Origin: Curtobacterium sp. VKM Ac-1393
GTDB taxonomy: Bacteria; Actinomycetota; Actinomycetes; Actinomycetales; Microbacteriaceae
Reading direction: 5' to 3'
DNA: 64,000 bases
Assembly: GCF_015350995.1 (NCBI RefSeq)
Contig: NZ_JADKRW010000002.1
Location: forward strand, 615,458-679,457
The first letter of the stretch is position 1; every line of letters begins with the position of its first letter. This document shows, piece after piece, positions 61,464-64,000 of this stretch. A model generated the notes under the pieces. That model was not told where the DNA came from. It was given only the letters and a program-made list of their open reading frames with translations, and ran no database searches. Made by a program: the position numbers and the translations under genes.

Positions 61464-61718
61464 TCAGCGCAGGTTCGGCGGTCCCTGGTGCTTTGCGATG
61501 ATGACGAGCCCGTAGATGCGTGACCACACGTACGCGATGATCGCCACGCCCAATCCCACGAGGCCGATCGCCCCGAGCGCGGCACTGTTCAGGTGAGCGG
61601 CGCCGTTGATCCCGAACGCTCCGCCGCCGACGACCGCCGCGATGAACGCGACCATCTGGATGCGGAGCTTGAACTGCACCCGTTTCTTGTGTTCCCCGAC
61701 CGCGATGATGTCCGACAC
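61464..61718 (-). CDS. Small two-helix membrane protein
   Basis: 84 aa from GTG 61718 with GAGGGGG nearby. VSDIIAVGEHKKRVQFKLRIQ then helices MVAFIAAVVGGGAFGINGA and LGAIGLVGLGVAIIAYVW. Convergent with the previous gene. Function unknown. Confidence 0.6.
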   Translation of the reverse strand: MSDIIAVGEHKKRVQFKLRIQMVAFIAAVVGGGAFGINGAAHLNSAALGAIGLVGLGVAIIAYVWSRIYGLVIIAKHQGPPNLR

Positions 61719-61856
61719 TGTGTCCCCCTCGGTGGCAGACCATCCGCCCCAGGGCGATGCTAACCCGCGGAGCAGCTCAGCACCGACCCATCTGACGCCG
61801 ACTCTTCGGCTCGAACGGGTCGTTGCAACGGGTGGTTGTTCTGCCATGCTCATCTC

Positions 61857-62300
61857 ATGTCCACAACGCCGACGACCGATGCGCGGCACGGCGGCAAGCG
61901 CCGACTCGGTCCGGTGTCGATCGACGGGCCTCGCCTGGCCGGATGGACCGTGATGTTCGTGGTCGTGCAAGCCGTCGCATCGGCATGGCAGGTCTCGGCG
62001 ACACAGCCCGGCGTGCCAGACCGTGGGTTCGACTTCCAGTCGCATCCGACATGGTGGCTGGTCGCGATCACCGGCGCGGCCGCGGTGATCGGGTGGCAGC
62101 TTTCCGAGCGGCTCGATCGGTCCGCACGGTTCGGCCCGCAAGCTGTCCTGCGATGGACCGTCAGAGTGATGGCCGCGATGACGGTGTTGATCGTCGTCGC
62201 CCTGCCCGCCCAGATGCTGTGGGTGGTGTGGGCAGTCCACCACGGGGTGCTCGATCCGATCACGTTGCCCAACGTCGTGCGGACCGTGCGACAGTTCTGA
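61857..62300 (+). CDS. Small membrane protein
   Basis: 147 aa from ATG 61857, 6 nt after CATGCT (leaderless spacing). Three hydrophobic helices (LAGWTVMFVVVQAVASAW; WWLVAITGAAAVIGW; RVMAAMTVLIVVALPAQMLWVVWAV). The first two helices are separated by about 30 hydrophilic residues. No recognised family. Confidence 0.62.
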   Translation: MSTTPTTDARHGGKRRLGPVSIDGPRLAGWTVMFVVVQAVASAWQVSATQPGVPDRGFDFQSHPTWWLVAITGAAAVIGWQLSERLDRSARFGPQAVLRWTVRVMAAMTVLIVVALPAQMLWVVWAVHHGVLDPITLPNVVRTVRQF

Positions 62301-62336
62301 TCGCTGACCGATCGTTCACCGGATCGCACTCAGCGA

Positions 62337-62342
62337 TAGCGT
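62337..62342 (+). promoter_or_regulatory. Leaderless -10 box (TAGCGT) for the cold-shock-domain gene
   Basis: TAGCGT, 6 nt, then ATG at 62349. Confidence 0.45.
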
Positions 62343-62348
62343 CTGCTC

Positions 62349-62573
62349 ATGCGGAACGTCGTGGGCGAGTGTGTCTGGTGGAGTGATGAGGACGGGTGGG
62401 GTGCGCTCCGTTCGGACGATGTCCCGTCTGAGGTGTTCGTGCACTTCGCGAACCTGAGCACGGGCGGGAATCACACGCTCCACCCCGGGGATCGCGTTCG
62501 GTTCGACGTCGAGCCGTACCCATCGGGGCAGGACGGCTACTTCTTCCGCGCTCACGACGTCACGCCGATCTGA
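62349..62573 (+). CDS. Cold-shock-domain (CSD) protein, divergent
   Basis: 74 aa OB-fold. GECVWWSDEDGWGALRSDDVPSEVFVHFANL follows the CSD pattern (G-x-V-W-x5-G-W-G, then D-V-F-V-H). The RNP1 K-G-F/Y-G-F/Y-I is altered to GWGAL, and RNP2 is EVFVHF. The rest (HTLHPGDRVRFDVEP) closes the barrel. Probably a single-stranded nucleic acid binder; divergent from CspA. Confidence 0.78.
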   Translation: MRNVVGECVWWSDEDGWGALRSDDVPSEVFVHFANLSTGGNHTLHPGDRVRFDVEPYPSGQDGYFFRAHDVTPI

Positions 62574-62628
62574 GCCGAGCAGGGACTCCGTCCGTGTGCT
62601 GATGGCGCGCCGGGACACCTCTTCGTCG

Positions 62629-63516
62629 CTACTCCGCGATGGGAACGGCAGCTTCGCGCTTTTCGGTGCGAGCGTCGGTGGTGGCCATCCAGTTGGTGAG
62701 CTCGGCGGACAGCGCTGCTGGCGCATCGAGCTGGATGAGGTGCCCAGCTTCCGGGATGAGTGTGACCGAGGCGTGCGGGATGGCGTCGTTGAGTCGACGA
62801 GCTCGGTCCGCGGGTATCCAGGTGTCCTCCGCCCCCCAGACGATGTGCACGGGCTCGGTGAGCCTGCCCAACTGCGTTTCGATCTCGGTCGTGAAGCGCT
62901 CGTCTGCTTGCGCTATCTGACGGTAGAACGCCGGCTGACCTTCCTCGTCCGACCAGGGATCGACGAGCATCCGCAGCTCGTCGACACGGAGGCCCTTGTG
63001 ACTGGCGCCGCTGATGTAGGCCTCTACGGCACCTCGGTGCACCGCTGAAGGAAGCTGCTCGAAGACCCGAGCGTGCTCTTGGACGAGCTTGAAGAAGGGT
63101 GATCCCCAGGGAGCGAGCGCCACCACGTCGACGAGGCACAGCGATGCGAATCTGGCTCCGTGGAGGAGACGCGCTCGGAGCGCGACGGCGCCGCCGAAGT
63201 CATGCGCGATGACGTGCGGCCGATCGAGTCCCCAGTGTTCGAGGAGCGCTGCGAACAGTTCGCCCTGAGTCCCGAGGTCGACAGCATGCGACGGATCCTT
63301 GGACGACGTGCCGTACCCCGGCATGTCCCAGAGGTAGACGGTGAACCGCCCGGCCATCGGGAGCGCGATCGGACGCCAGAGCAAGGACGACCACGGCGTC
63401 CCGTGCAGGAACACCAGCGCCGGCCCTGACCCGATGCGGTCCCATCGGACAGTTCTTCCACGCCAAGCAAGTTCCTGGGTCAGCTGCCGATCTTCCACCC
63501 GTCGATCGTTCCACAC
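62629..63516 (-). CDS. Alpha/beta hydrolase, epoxide hydrolase/haloalkane dehalogenase type
   Basis: 295 aa, GTG 63516. Oxyanion motif FLHGTPWSS at 37-44, nucleophile elbow HVIAHDFGGAVALR with Asp106 as nucleophile. The acid is in WGAEDTWIP and the catalytic His in IPEAGHLIQLD. An Asp nucleophile in HDFGG points to dehalogenase/epoxide-hydrolase chemistry rather than an esterase. Substrate unknown. Confidence 0.85.
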   Translation of the reverse strand: MWNDRRVEDRQLTQELAWRGRTVRWDRIGSGPALVFLHGTPWSSLLWRPIALPMAGRFTVYLWDMPGYGTSSKDPSHAVDLGTQGELFAALLEHWGLDRPHVIAHDFGGAVALRARLLHGARFASLCLVDVVALAPWGSPFFKLVQEHARVFEQLPSAVHRGAVEAYISGASHKGLRVDELRMLVDPWSDEEGQPAFYRQIAQADERFTTEIETQLGRLTEPVHIVWGAEDTWIPADRARRLNDAIPHASVTLIPEAGHLIQLDAPAALSAELTNWMATTDARTEKREAAVPIAE

Positions 63517-63661
63517 ACTGGGATCCCACCTCGGAGCGCTTTCCCGCGGGCGGCCGACGCGGTCTGAGGAGCGACCGTTCTGGTCCGCTGTTCCCGAATG
63601 CGCAGCGAGATGGTCAGCCGTCCGGTGGTCGATGCCTCACCGGCCGGTCCGCCGTCGAGAT

Positions 63662-64000
63662 TCACCTCTCGGTGCTCCAGTCTCGGAAGCGTGGGCCGAC
63701 GACCTCGGTGCCAGGACTGGGTAGGAGCGCGCCCTCGCGGAACGCTCGTCCTATCCGGCCCGGGATCGGCAGGAGCGCCGGGATCACCCCGGGGTCGGGC
63801 AGCGCCTTCGTCATCGTCCACAGCGTCGTGGTTTCGGGGCCTGCGACCTCGACCTCTCGCGCGGAGCGTTCGCCGACCACGACGTCGGCGATCACCGCTG
63901 CCACGGCATCGAGGGCAACCGGGGCGATCGTCATCCCCGGGACCAGCGCGACGGGTCCGAAGCGCATCCGCTCGAGGTTCTGCCGGGCGAACTCGAACCA
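63662..64000 (-). CDS. NmrA-like NAD(P)-binding protein (5' truncated by window)
   Basis: The C-terminal 112 residues only; the frame is open to the window edge (WFEFARQNLERMRFGPVALVPG). TIAPVALDAVAAVIADVVVGERSAREVEVAGPE is the typical end of atypical SDR/NmrA-like quinone reductase-type proteins, which end with a variable tail (GTEVVGPRFRDW). The Rossmann N-terminus lies outside. Confidence 0.65.
   Translation of the reverse strand, partial: WFEFARQNLERMRFGPVALVPGMTIAPVALDAVAAVIADVVVGERSAREVEVAGPETTTLWTMTKALPDPGVIPALLPIPGRIGRAFREGALLPSPGTEVVGPRFRDWSTER

Overview
This is 64 kb of very GC-rich actinobacterial chromosome. The housekeeping gene order (pnp, dapB, thyA-folA, dapA, rnj, ftsK, pgsA, cinA, recA-recX-miaB-miaA-dapF, hflX, lexA, hisCBHA, parA-scpA-scpB-rluB-tyrA-cmk-der) is that of the order Micrococcales. 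The TTG-started pnp, GTG starts throughout and many leaderless promoters fit Microbacteriaceae, and Curtobacterium or a close relative is my best guess. That placement is inferred from gene content and style, not from a search.

Core region, 1-50,287. The left edge is the end of an electron-transfer operon: a ferric-reductase-like membrane protein (cut by the window), a NuoF/SLBB-like flavo-iron-sulfur protein and a [3Fe-4S]-type ferredoxin. A secreted transglycosylase, PNPase, a PEBP protein, a TetR regulator and an M16 protease follow. Lysine and diaminopimelate synthesis (dapB, dapA, dapF) is spread among thymidylate/folate genes (thyA, folA), RNA decay (pnp, rnj) and division (ftsK). recA-recX and the divergent lexA/LysM pair form an SOS module with visible LexA boxes. 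A histidine block, an SMC-condensin block (parA, scpA, scpB) overlapping an unusual RluB-type pseudouridine synthase, tyrA, cmk and der complete the core. A RecQ helicase with a phosphoribosyltransferase-like tail and several membrane or lipoprotein genes precede a tRNA-Pro(GGG) gene.

Accessory region, about 50,360-60,400. Immediately after the tRNA-Pro gene and a perfect 20-bp hairpin the character changes. There are gene remnants (a frameshifted gene, a GNAT gene with an in-frame stop, the tail of a HAD phosphatase), long non-coding gaps, codon use closer to neutral, and genes typical of mobile or defence islands. These are an XRE-HTH/M78 metalloprotease with an unrecognised partner, a three-gene overlapping operon of PIN nuclease + GIY-YIG nuclease + PH-like protein, and a membrane-anchored HNH nuclease. 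No integrase or transposase is visible, so how the island arrived is unresolved. From about 60,490 to the end there are small membrane proteins, a cold-shock-domain protein, an alpha/beta hydrolase and a truncated NmrA-like gene.

The window also carries non-coding structure: a roughly 30-bp dispersed element beginning GGGAGGCCCG at seven places, two related 45-bp palindromes on either side of one membrane gene, several near-perfect long inverted repeats between genes, and a repeated promoter layout (TANNNT, 6-9 nt, then ATG/GTG) that implies many leaderless mRNAs.
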